The notes below the pieces were generated by a model. It saw nothing but the letters and a program-made list of their open reading frames with translations, did not search any database and was not told the DNA's origin. Of a stretch of DNA of 64,000 nucleotides, positions 7,858 to 15,949 are shown one piece after another. A program made the position numbers and the translations under genes. Each line of letters starts with the position of its first letter. The stretch's first letter is position 1. Origin of the DNA: Sphingomonas phyllosphaerae. GTDB taxonomy: Bacteria; Pseudomonadota; Alphaproteobacteria; Sphingomonadales; Sphingomonadaceae. The stretch is from NCBI GenBank assembly GCA_036946405.1, contig JAQIJC010000001.1, positions 429,501 to 493,500 on the forward strand. Reading direction: 5' to 3'.

Positions 7858-7908
7858 TTGGTAAGGCTGAGGTCGTGAGTTCAATCCTCACCGGCAGCAC
7901 CATTTTCT
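7858..7908 (+). repeat. att repeat: 3' half of tRNA-Thr(GGT), right end
   Basis: Second perfect copy of the 51-bp core at 2807-2857, again starting at the anticodon loop TTGGTAA and ending just after CCA. Flanking bases differ from the first copy on both sides. It marks the right end of the tandem array; chromosomal genes resume beyond it. Confidence 0.85.
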
Positions 7909-8113
7909 GACGACGTCGCGCCCGAAGGTCCTGCGATCGTTCCGGATTTTTCGATCTCGTGCGCGCCTCGTCATCGCTGGAGAAGCTCACGCACCCACGC
8001 ACCGGCAGGCGGGGCGATGGGCGCCGGAATTGGCCTTGAAAATCAATCGGGTTAACCGACAGACACCGTATCCATTAATCCGCGGTCAAGCGCCCGGTGC
8101 GAGAAGCCGGAGC

Positions 8114-9208
8114 ATGAATTACCGTCATGCTGCGCTCTCCTCGTTGATGCTCACCAGCCTGGCTGCCTTGGCTGCCAGCCGGTCGAGCGATGCGCCCGCC
8201 ACGACCGTCACGCCGGTGACTGTCGTCGCCAGCCCGCTGACGAACAACGGAAAAGCCTCAAGCCAGGCGCCGTCCATCGCCGCACCGACGAGCCGCACCG
8301 GCGCGCTTTCCGGCAGCCTCGCGGTCGCGGCGACCACCGTCGTCAGCCCGGCCTCGCCTTGCACCGGCAATTACGCGCAGATCAGCACCGCCGCGCTACC
8401 CGAGATCACCGTCAAAAGCGGCGGGATCAACGGCTGGGACGAGCGCTACAAGGGCCGCCCGCTCAGCCTGCTCAACGCCAGCGTCGATCATTGCCAGACC
8501 TTCGACGCGAACGTCAGCCTCGTCGGACCAATGCTTTACGCACGCGGACGCGAAAATTTCGGCCTCGCGAGCTTCGACGCAGCCGGTGGCGCCGCCTACA
8601 AATTCTACAACGGCAATCTGGTGCTCAAGGCCTATAAGGACGCAGCCGGTGCGCACGGCGGGTTGATCCAGTCGGTGAGCCCGGGGCAGGCCTATAACGG
8701 CGTCGCCATTCAGCCCAACCAGACCGGCTACACCTGTGCGGGCTGCTATTGGGAAGCCCGGATGAAGATGCCGGTCGCTTACGGGACCTGGGCAGGTTTC
8801 TGGCTGCTCAGCCCGGACGATCCCAAGAACCGCGGACACTTGGAGGTCGATGGCATCGAATATTACAGCCTCGGCAACAAGCGCGGCCACCACCACGCCA
8901 CCCATCGCTGGTCAGGGGGCAAGTCGACCGGTAACAACGGCTACAGCCTGTCGGACGAGATCGGCAACGGCGACTGGCACACCTATGGCATCGACCTGCG
9001 CGGCATGGCGAAGATCGACGGCAAGCCCGCGATCGTGATCTACATGGACGGCAAGGAAGTCGACCGGCTGGTGGCCAGTGCCGATTACTTCACCACCCCT
9101 TTCTATTATCTGGTCAATCTCACCACCGCGTTGCCGAAGACCGGCGTAATCGACTATCCGCAAGCTTTGTGGATCGACCATGTCATCGCGTGGAAACCCC
9201 GCGCGTAG
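8114..9208 (+). CDS. Secreted glycoside hydrolase family 16 protein
   Basis: 364 residues from ATG 8114, the first start giving a signal peptide (MNYRHAALSSLMLTSLAALA). A low-complexity Thr/Ser/Ala linker (to about residue 80) precedes the catalytic lectin-like fold. The GH16 motif ExDxxE is present as LEVDGIEYYS, preceded by YWEARMKMPVAYGTWAGFWL and followed by DWHTYGIDLRG and IVIYMDGKEVDR, all in family order. Family members cut beta-1,3/1,4-glucans, agars or carrageenans; the substrate cannot be read here. It is the first chromosomal gene after the island and opens the carbohydrate region. Confidence 0.8.
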   Translation: MNYRHAALSSLMLTSLAALAASRSSDAPATTVTPVTVVASPLTNNGKASSQAPSIAAPTSRTGALSGSLAVAATTVVSPASPCTGNYAQISTAALPEITVKSGGINGWDERYKGRPLSLLNASVDHCQTFDANVSLVGPMLYARGRENFGLASFDAAGGAAYKFYNGNLVLKAYKDAAGAHGGLIQSVSPGQAYNGVAIQPNQTGYTCAGCYWEARMKMPVAYGTWAGFWLLSPDDPKNRGHLEVDGIEYYSLGNKRGHHHATHRWSGGKSTGNNGYSLSDEIGNGDWHTYGIDLRGMAKIDGKPAIVIYMDGKEVDRLVASADYFTTPFYYLVNLTTALPKTGVIDYPQALWIDHVIAWKPRA

Positions 9209-9212
9209 CACG

Positions 9213-9380
9213 TCAGTCCGGGCTGACGAAGGCCAGCGCCTCCTGCGCGATGCGCTCGATACGGCGGACGAGATATCGTCCGCCCTGCAACTCGATATAC
9301 CCTCCCTCGGTCGGCATCTGATGCTCGTCGCGTTCACACAGGAACTTCTTCGGCCAATCCTGGCAATATGTCACCTTCAT
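9213..9380 (-). CDS. Small hypothetical protein, 55 aa
   Basis: Complete frame from ATG 9380 with AGGA just upstream, ending at TGA 9213-9215. The product begins MKVTYCQDWPKKFLCERDE and continues into a beta-like segment (GGYIELQGGRYLVRRIERIA). Codon choice looks coding, and it sits alone between two plus-strand genes. No family recognised; it could be a chance frame. Confidence 0.35.
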   Translation of the reverse strand: MKVTYCQDWPKKFLCERDEHQMPTEGGYIELQGGRYLVRRIERIAQEALAFVSPD

Positions 9381-9661
9381 CGTTCCTGGCTAGATGAACG
9401 GCCCATGTCGTAGAATAGCGTTTACCATGCTGATTTCGCAGCATTTTGCGCCTCTCCTCGCTGGCTGTCCAATATTGGGGCAGGAGGGCGGGAGATCGCC
9501 GCATCGGCGCCGGCGCAGCATCCAGAACGGCGGATCGTGCCTCGCGCTCGCCGACGCTGTCACGGATACGCAAGCGAAAACGGACGTTTAGGTGTATCCT
9601 GCTGCGACGAGGCACGCGGGCTGTCGCGATGGTCATGCTGCCGTAGCAACGTGGAGGTGGC

Positions 9662-10594
9662 ATGAGGAACACGACGTTACTCGGGGCAGCGGCCCTGACC
9701 ACCCTTACCGCGGTCCCGGCGTTTGCGCAGGATCGTGCCCCGGACGATCGCCCCGCGCTGCAACGCGCGAGCTTCGAAGGAAGTGCGATCTCACCGTCGA
9801 GCGCCACCGCGACCGTCTCGGCGAGCAGCGTTCCGCAGGCAATGGAACGGCTTGCCGGTGACGACACGCGCGTCGACCTCTCGCTGGGGACGCTATACGG
9901 TGCCGGCAAGTTCGGCACGAGTTCGACGACGACCATCTGGAGTTCGGCGGCCAGCGCACGCGCGCATATCAAGAATCTGACGCTCTCGGCCTCCTTGCCG
10001 TGGATGCAGATTCGCAGCCGCTCGACGATCTTCACCGGCATCGATGCGACGCCGGTGCTGGTCGCGGCCGATACGTCGGCGACGAAGCGGACGGTCGACG
10101 GGTTCGGCGACCTGACGCTCGGGGCGGCCTATACGATCGCGCCCGCGGGGTCGCCGGTAGAGGTCGAACTGTCCGCACGCGCCAAGATCAACACCGCAAG
10201 CCGCAGGAGCGGCCTTTCCAGCGGCGCGAACGATTATGCGGTCGGTGCCGACGTTTCCGTCCCCTTGGGCACGGTGACGCCTTTCGCCTCGGTCACGTAC
10301 CGCTTCCTTGGCGACACGAGCGCCTATGTGCTGCGCGACGGCCCGGCCGCTTCGGCGGGCGCGTCGATCGCTTTGGGGCGCGAGGCGTTCCTCGTCGCCT
10401 CCTATCATTATTCGAGCGCCGCCACCCGGCAGGTGGCCGCCGCGCACGAGCTGTTCGCGGGCGCGTCGCAACGGCTGGCGGGAACGCCGCTGCGCCTTAC
10501 CGGCTTCGTCACCACCGGCCTGTCGCGCGGGGCCGCCGCGCTTTCGGCCGGGGCGGCGCTGTCGGTCGGGCTCGGCCCGCGCGCCGGCATGTAG
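9662..10594 (+). CDS. Outer-membrane beta-barrel protein, transporter-like
   Basis: 310 residues with GGAGG upstream and a clear signal peptide ending AVPAFAQ. The mature part alternates polar and apolar residues as in an outer-membrane barrel (VDLSLGTLYGAGKFGTSST, FGDLTLGAAYTIAP, LGTVTPFASVTYRFLGDTSA) and resembles the general transporter/MetA-pathway barrel group, with no specific substrate evident. It lies 35 bp before the phosphatase gene and may be cotranscribed. Confidence 0.65.
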   Translation: MRNTTLLGAAALTTLTAVPAFAQDRAPDDRPALQRASFEGSAISPSSATATVSASSVPQAMERLAGDDTRVDLSLGTLYGAGKFGTSSTTTIWSSAASARAHIKNLTLSASLPWMQIRSRSTIFTGIDATPVLVAADTSATKRTVDGFGDLTLGAAYTIAPAGSPVEVELSARAKINTASRRSGLSSGANDYAVGADVSVPLGTVTPFASVTYRFLGDTSAYVLRDGPAASAGASIALGREAFLVASYHYSSAATRQVAAAHELFAGASQRLAGTPLRLTGFVTTGLSRGAAALSAGAALSVGLGPRAGM

Positions 10595-10629
10595 CGCGCG
10601 GGCGGGACCCGGGAGCGCGGTAGACGGCC

Positions 10630-11409
10630 ATGCATGCAGACCCTTACGACGACGGGCCCGAGCGGATCTACGCGATCGGCGACGTCCACGGTCGCCTCGA
10701 CCTGTTCGGCGAGCTGATCGCGCGCATCGGGCGCGATCAGGAAGCCCGGCCGCCGGCCGCAACGAAGATCATCCTGCTCGGCGATATCGTCGATCGCGGC
10801 GGCGATGGAGCCGGCATGGTGCGCGGCTGCATGAAGCTCACCGCCGCGAGTGACCGCTTCGTGGTCCTGAAGGGCAATCACGAGGAGATGATGGTGCAGG
10901 CGCTGGATGGCGACCTGAAGACCTATCGCGCCTGGCTGGCATTCGGTGGGCGCGAGACGCTGCTCGGCTGGGGCGTCGATCCGGCGGCCGTCACCGCCGA
11001 CGCGACACGATCGGACCTGCGCCACGCCGCCCAGACCGTCGGCCCGGAGGTGCTGATGTGGCTCGATCGATTGCCGCTGCATCATCGGTACGACGACTTC
11101 CTCTTCGTCCATGCCGGCATCCGGCCCGCGGTTCCGCTCGGGCAGCAGGATCCCGGCGACCTGCTCTGGATCACCGATGACTTCCTCATGTCCGACGCGG
11201 ATCACGGCCTGACGGTCGTGCACGGTCATTCCGTCGTGGAGGACGGACCGGACGTGCGCGCGAACCGCATCGGGATCGACACCGGGGCATTTCGCACCGA
11301 CCGCCTGACCGCGATAGGGATCGAGAACGGCCATGTCTGGTTTATGGATACAGCCGAACACGAGAATGCCATGCCGCTGTCGACCTTTACCGCTCCTGGT
11401 GAACGATGA
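10630..11409 (+). CDS. PP1-like serine/threonine metallophosphatase
   Basis: 259 residues with the full phosphoesterase signature: GDVHGRLDLF, LLGDIVDRGGDG, LKGNHEEMM, later FVHAGIRP and VHGHSVVE. These supply the Asp, His and Asn ligands of the two-metal centre. Family members act as PrpA/PphA-type protein phosphatases or as dinucleoside polyphosphatases. No signal peptide, so cytoplasmic. It overlaps the next gene (ATGA), implying coupled translation and perhaps joint function. Confidence 0.8.
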   Translation: MHADPYDDGPERIYAIGDVHGRLDLFGELIARIGRDQEARPPAATKIILLGDIVDRGGDGAGMVRGCMKLTAASDRFVVLKGNHEEMMVQALDGDLKTYRAWLAFGGRETLLGWGVDPAAVTADATRSDLRHAAQTVGPEVLMWLDRLPLHHRYDDFLFVHAGIRPAVPLGQQDPGDLLWITDDFLMSDADHGLTVVHGHSVVEDGPDVRANRIGIDTGAFRTDRLTAIGIENGHVWFMDTAEHENAMPLSTFTAPGER

Positions 11410-12068
11410 TGGATCCGCTCCATGCCTTTGCCGACGAGCGGCTGAACGCCGATCTCGCGGCGATATTGCGGTGGCGAGACGACAGGGAAACGCGGCCGGA
11501 CACCGGGCGGCGCGTTGGTCTGGCGAGGATGCTCGGATCGCCAGCCGCATCGGCGACGCTCGGCGTGTCCTTCTTCCTCGCGATGCTGGGAACCACCGCC
11601 TATCTGATGTATACCCCGCGCAGTCCGACGACGATCGAGGCACCGCGCTCGCCCGCGATGATCGCGCACGAAACCGCGCCCGCTCCCTCCGTTGCCGAAG
11701 TCGCGGCGCCCGAAGCGCCACCCGAGGCTGCACGCATTGTGACGCCGCGCCCGCAAACGCCCGCGGTCTATGCCAGCCGTCCCGCCAAACGCGGAAAGTC
11801 TCGATCCTCATCCCCGTCGTCACGAGCCATCGCGCCCTTCGAGGCGGACACGTTGGTGATGCCCCCGGTCGTTCTCGAAGCCAGAAGGAAAAGCGATGGC
11901 GAGCGAGTGACGGACCTCGCGCAGGCCGTTGCGCCGACGCTTCCCCCCGTGCGCGCCGACGCCGTCATCGCACCGGCCGCGATCGAGGACGAGGGCGCGA
12001 CATTGCAGGCGGCGCAAACCAGGCGCGACAGCGTGGCGGCGATCCGCGCCCTGCGACGTCAGTGGTAA
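11406..12068 (+). CDS. Single-pass membrane protein, Ala/Pro-rich
   Basis: 220 residues overlapping the phosphatase stop by 4 bp. A short N-terminal region (DPLHAFADERLNADLAAILR) precedes one membrane span at about residues 48-70 (SATLGVSFFLAMLGTTAYLM). The rest is a long periplasm-side Pro/Ala linker, a basic stretch RPAKRGKSRSSSPSSR and a charged tail. The arrangement suggests an anchor or regulator working with the phosphatase. No family recognised. Confidence 0.65.
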   Translation: MMDPLHAFADERLNADLAAILRWRDDRETRPDTGRRVGLARMLGSPAASATLGVSFFLAMLGTTAYLMYTPRSPTTIEAPRSPAMIAHETAPAPSVAEVAAPEAPPEAARIVTPRPQTPAVYASRPAKRGKSRSSSPSSRAIAPFEADTLVMPPVVLEARRKSDGERVTDLAQAVAPTLPPVRADAVIAPAAIEDEGATLQAAQTRRDSVAAIRALRRQW

Positions 12069-12092
12069 TACCGAGCCCCGACGAGCAGCCGC

Positions 12093-12458
12093 TCAGGTGT
12101 CATAATAATCGGAAAAGCCGATTTTCCGGCGCCGGTTCCACGTCCTGAGCGCCCAGATCGACAGGACGATCCCGCTCAACGGAGCGATCGACAGCAGGAG
12201 ATTGCCGACGCTCAGCTCCATCATGTTGGCGATCACACACGAAAGCGCCGTCGCCGCGGTGTAGAAGATACAGGCGACCATGACCCGGCTTCTTCTGACG
12301 CGCTCGAGTGCCGGGAACGGCAAGACCACGATCAGCGCCAGCACGCCGAAGCACATCGGGACAAGCGCAGCAATCGGCAAGTCGTTGATATACGCCGAAA
12401 CGCCAACGACTATTGTTGCGGCCACCGACATCAGACAGAATATTCGTAACAAGCCCAT
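12093..12458 (-). CDS. Four-helix membrane protein, hypothetical
   Basis: 121 residues from ATG 12458, preceded by AGGAAAG eight bases upstream. Four hydrophobic segments are evident (FCLMSVAATIVVGVSAYI; IAALVPMCFGVLALIVVL; VMVACIFYTAATALSCVI; LLLSIAPLSGIVLSIWAL), ending in a basic cytoplasmic tail WNRRRKIGF. Converges on the preceding plus-strand operon. Function unknown. Confidence 0.6.
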   Translation of the reverse strand: MGLLRIFCLMSVAATIVVGVSAYINDLPIAALVPMCFGVLALIVVLPFPALERVRRSRVMVACIFYTAATALSCVIANMMELSVGNLLLSIAPLSGIVLSIWALRTWNRRRKIGFSDYYDT

Positions 12459-13305
12459 CGGCAACTTTCCTGTGCGAGCGCCCAGCCGCCGCTTGGGTCG
12501 TGCGCTGCCCGCGCTGAGTCAAGAGCGGAGTGATCCAACACGCGAGCGCCCCGCGAAGCCGCACCGCCGATAACTGGCTGCCAACACCTCCCAGCCTGCG
12601 ACACGCGCACCGCCCGCTCGAACATGCCGCCAAGAATCATCCGCCAGCATCATCGGCTTGGTGGACGTTCGACGGTGTTCCTTGAGCATTTGATCCGACC
12701 AGCGACATCCTTTCACGCGAATATCGTCCCTTGATAGAGACGGCATCGGGCAGAAACGTCGCGTGCGGGCGCTTTGTTCATGGAGAGCCGATCGAACGCA
12801 CCGCGCACCGTCGCACCCTGCCTGGATCGGCGCGGATACTTGCATCCGGGGCATGAAAATAACGCGGAAGACGGCACCCCGCCCTCAAGGCGCGCAACCG
12901 ATCCTCGCTGCCGGTCGCTCTGACAATCAGGCCGCTACGACCGTCATGGAGTCTCGAGTGATAAGGGCGCGAAGCGCGCCTCGGCAGAACAAACGTCCAT
13001 CATAACGCTCACACCGAATACTGGCCGAAGAAGCAGTGGCCATGGCGGCAGATCGTTACAAGCAGCACGCCCGCGTTTCCTCGATATCGTCGGCCAAGCC
13101 GATAAAAACAGCTTACGATTCATCGACATAAGCCCATACGTCATCGACCCTGTCTCTTTCAGGCCGCGTGAGCAGTTGCCATTTTATCACTCTGCCGTTC
13201 AATTTGAAGGACGACAGCGTCGGCCCATTGGCCCCGACGCGGACAATCTATAGTAACTACCCCCATGTCGTCCTTGCAACGGGCGGCGTGACTGGGGAGA
13301 GTATT
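12459..13305. other. 847 bp without a recognisable gene
   Basis: Short frames on both strands lack ribosome sites and family resemblance. The right part must hold the promoter of the TonB receptor starting at 13306. I see no tRNA, long repeat or strong terminator. Confidence 0.4.
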
Positions 13306-15876
13306 ATGTCTGATCGCCGCGCGCTCCGCGCTTTGCTGTTGGCTGGTTGCGCAACCCTGTCACTACCCGCCTATGCACAAACCGCCACTGCCCCCGAGCA
13401 GCAACAGGGCGATCCGCAGCAAGGCAACGGCGTCACCGGCGACGAACCCGGCCCCGATATCATCGTCACCGGGCAGACCACCCGCAACCGTCCGCTGATT
13501 ACCGCCTCCGCCGACATCACGCTCGCCTCGCGCGACCTGATCGACCGCAAGGCGCCGCGGTCGACCGCCGAAATGCTCGAACTGGTGCCCGGCATCTTCG
13601 TCGAAGGCACTGCCGGCGCGGTCTCGAACAATTACTCGGTGCGCGGCTTGCAGGGCGGCGGTCAGCGCTTCGTGCAGTTGCAGGAAGACGGGATGCCGAT
13701 CCTGTACGGCGGCGGCGGCGCGGACTTCTTCTTCGACCAGGATCTGACCATCGATCGACTGGAGGCGGTGAAGGGCGGTTCGTCGGGCGTGCTGACCGTA
13801 AACGGTGCCGGCGCGACGATCAACTTCGTGTCGAAGAAGCCGAACTTTGACCGCATCGAAGCGATCGGCCGCGCGACCTATTATAACTACGGCATGAAGC
13901 GCGGCGATCTCTATCTGTCCGCCCCGCTCACCGACAGGCTCGCTTTCAGCGTCGGCGGCTATTATCAGTCCAGCCCCGGCATTCGCGACAATCCGTTCGA
14001 CTATAAGGGCGGACGTGTGAAGGGGATGCTGGAATATCGGCCGGACGCCGGGGGCTACATCCGCTTGTCGGCCAAATACGGCAATCTGGAGAATGCTTAT
14101 TATGCCGACCAGCCATATCGCTATTCGAACGGCAAGCCCGGCGGCGTTCCGAGCCTCGACACGCAGTTCGGCAACGTCGGTGGCGATGCGTTCCGTAACA
14201 TCCAGGTGCCGGTTTCGACCTTCGCCCACCCGCGCGGCTTCCGCCCGTTCCGCTACGAGGACGGCATCACCTCGAAGAATGCCGAGGCGCGCATCGACAT
14301 GGAGGCGCCGGTCAGTGACAGCGTGCGCCTGTTCCTGCACAGCCGCTACATCAAATATTCGTACGACTTCAACGGCCTGTTCCCCGGCTCGGGGACGGGC
14401 AACGCCGGGCTGACCAGCGCGGTCAACTACCTTACGCCGGGCAACAATTCACCGATCAACGGGCTGCTGACGCTCGGCAGCGCGGCCTTCCCGACCGCGG
14501 CGCGCTTCGGCATCCGCAACCTGCGCACGGGCACGGTACTGGGCGCCAACCAGACCGCCGAACTCAACGCGCTCAACGGCAACGGCTTCCTGCAACGCAC
14601 GACGCTCAACCACGACCGCGTCGACGGCAAGGATTACGGCATCAACGTCGGCGGCACGTGGGATTACGAGGGCGGGGGGTTCAAGAACTCGCTGACCGTC
14701 GGTGCGATGTATTACGACGTCACGCGCAACCAGGACCAGTCGGCGACCGCCAGCGTCGTCAACGACGTCCGCAGCAACAGCGACATCTACGATATCGTCG
14801 CGCTCGATAGCGCCAACGGGGTGATCGGCACGCTGACGGACAACGGCCTCGTCTCTTATGGCGATTGGGGCGCGGGAATCCGCAAGCGCAAGGATTCTGC
14901 GGTCTCGCTCTACCTCAACGATGAGCTGGCGATCGGCGACCTGCGCATCGACGGCGGCATCCGCTGGGAAAGCGACACCGCGACCGCGCTCGACGGGCAG
15001 TCGCTCGCCGTCAATCAGGCGGTGCAGCCAGGCGTCGTCGGCGTCGTGCGTGACGTCGGCTCGTCGTTCAACGGCCTCTATGCGCCCGCCAACCCCAGCC
15101 GGACCGATCGCTTCGGGCGGCGTACGCAGTCGAAGGCGGCCTATACGGTCGGCGCGAACTATCAATTCACGCCGCATTTCGCGGTCTATGCGCGCTACGC
15201 CGACGGCTTCCAGACCAACAACATCGATCCGATCACGACGATCGAGCTGTACGAGGCCGGCATCCGCTACCAACAGGGCAATGTCATCAGCGGCTCGGCG
15301 ACGGTGTTCCAGACCAACTTCCGCAATCAGAACTACAATTTCGCCAATCCGCAAAATCCGTCACAGCAGCAGAACATCAACGCCGACCTGCGCACGCGCG
15401 GGATCGAGCTGGATCTCGCTATCCGGCCGATCACCTGGTTCTCGGTCGATCTGCAGGGCGTGCTGCAGCAGCCCAAATTGCTCGACCTGCAGCTCGACGG
15501 TGTCAGCCAGGGCGCTGGCTACGAAGGCAACCGCCCCGAGCGTACCCCCGCACGGCTGTTCACCGTTACCCCGGCGATCAAGCTGCCCAACGGGCTCGGC
15601 GAGATCTACGGTCGCTACAAGTACATCGGTCGCATCTTTGCCGATGCGGGCAACGGCGTCGCGCTGCCCAGCTATGGCGTGACCAGCGCGGGCATCACCG
15701 TGAACGTCAACGACCATATCCAGGCCAATTTCAATGCCGACAACATCTTCAACGTCATCGGCCTGACCGAAGGCAATCCGCGGCAGGGCCAGACGCAGGC
15801 GATCACCGATGGCTATTTCTACGCTCGCGGGATTCCGGGCACGACCTATGGGGGATCGCTGACGGTCCGGTTCTGA
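13306..15876 (+). CDS. TonB-dependent outer-membrane receptor
   Basis: 856 residues from ATG 13306 (GGGGAGAG upstream), giving a signal peptide that ends SLPAYAQ. A TonB-box region (PDIIVTGQT) precedes a plug domain (RSTAEMLELVPGIFVEGTAG, YSVRGLQGGGQRFVQLQEDG, DRLEAVKGGSSGVL) and a 22-strand barrel ending GTTYGGSLTVRF with the C-terminal Phe typical of outer-membrane proteins. It imports a ligand using proton-motive force through TonB-ExbBD. Seventy-odd bases downstream lies a periplasmic glycosidase-like gene, so an oligosaccharide ligand is plausible; a siderophore is the alternative. Confidence 0.9.
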   Translation: MSDRRALRALLLAGCATLSLPAYAQTATAPEQQQGDPQQGNGVTGDEPGPDIIVTGQTTRNRPLITASADITLASRDLIDRKAPRSTAEMLELVPGIFVEGTAGAVSNNYSVRGLQGGGQRFVQLQEDGMPILYGGGGADFFFDQDLTIDRLEAVKGGSSGVLTVNGAGATINFVSKKPNFDRIEAIGRATYYNYGMKRGDLYLSAPLTDRLAFSVGGYYQSSPGIRDNPFDYKGGRVKGMLEYRPDAGGYIRLSAKYGNLENAYYADQPYRYSNGKPGGVPSLDTQFGNVGGDAFRNIQVPVSTFAHPRGFRPFRYEDGITSKNAEARIDMEAPVSDSVRLFLHSRYIKYSYDFNGLFPGSGTGNAGLTSAVNYLTPGNNSPINGLLTLGSAAFPTAARFGIRNLRTGTVLGANQTAELNALNGNGFLQRTTLNHDRVDGKDYGINVGGTWDYEGGGFKNSLTVGAMYYDVTRNQDQSATASVVNDVRSNSDIYDIVALDSANGVIGTLTDNGLVSYGDWGAGIRKRKDSAVSLYLNDELAIGDLRIDGGIRWESDTATALDGQSLAVNQAVQPGVVGVVRDVGSSFNGLYAPANPSRTDRFGRRTQSKAAYTVGANYQFTPHFAVYARYADGFQTNNIDPITTIELYEAGIRYQQGNVISGSATVFQTNFRNQNYNFANPQNPSQQQNINADLRTRGIELDLAIRPITWFSVDLQGVLQQPKLLDLQLDGVSQGAGYEGNRPERTPARLFTVTPAIKLPNGLGEIYGRYKYIGRIFADAGNGVALPSYGVTSAGITVNVNDHIQANFNADNIFNVIGLTEGNPRQGQTQAITDGYFYARGIPGTTYGGSLTVRF

Positions 15877-15949
15877 CCGCTGCTATACCGGTGTCAGGGG
15901 CGGCGGGCGTAGCGGTACCCGCCCCCCTCTTGCGTGACGGAGAGTCAGG

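Larger units (their letters stand above)
2807..7908. mobile_element. Integrated element B, about 5.1 kb, decayed
   Basis: Region bounded by perfect 51-bp tRNA-Thr 3'-half repeats at 2807-2857 and 7858-7908. It holds a convergent restriction-modification pair, five tightly overlapping small genes of phage character, and a rearranged right end where an integrase 5' fragment, a primase fragment and a terminase-like fragment are fused. Its own integrase lacks the catalytic domain, so movement would need another recombinase, for example that of element A. Capsid and tail genes are absent, so this is a remnant or satellite. Confidence 0.8.

Noticed and set aside
2807..7908. Two apparent tRNA-Thr genes
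   Set aside because: Only the 3' half from the anticodon loop is present at each site; no D-arm or 5' acceptor strand upstream.
9180..9413. 77-codon plus-strand frame after the GH16 gene
   Set aside because: Starts inside the GH16 gene, lacks a ribosome site, and conflicts with a better minus-strand small frame.
12519..12854. 111-codon minus-strand frame in the gap before the TonB receptor
   Set aside because: Cys/Arg/Ser-rich, no ribosome site, no family resemblance.
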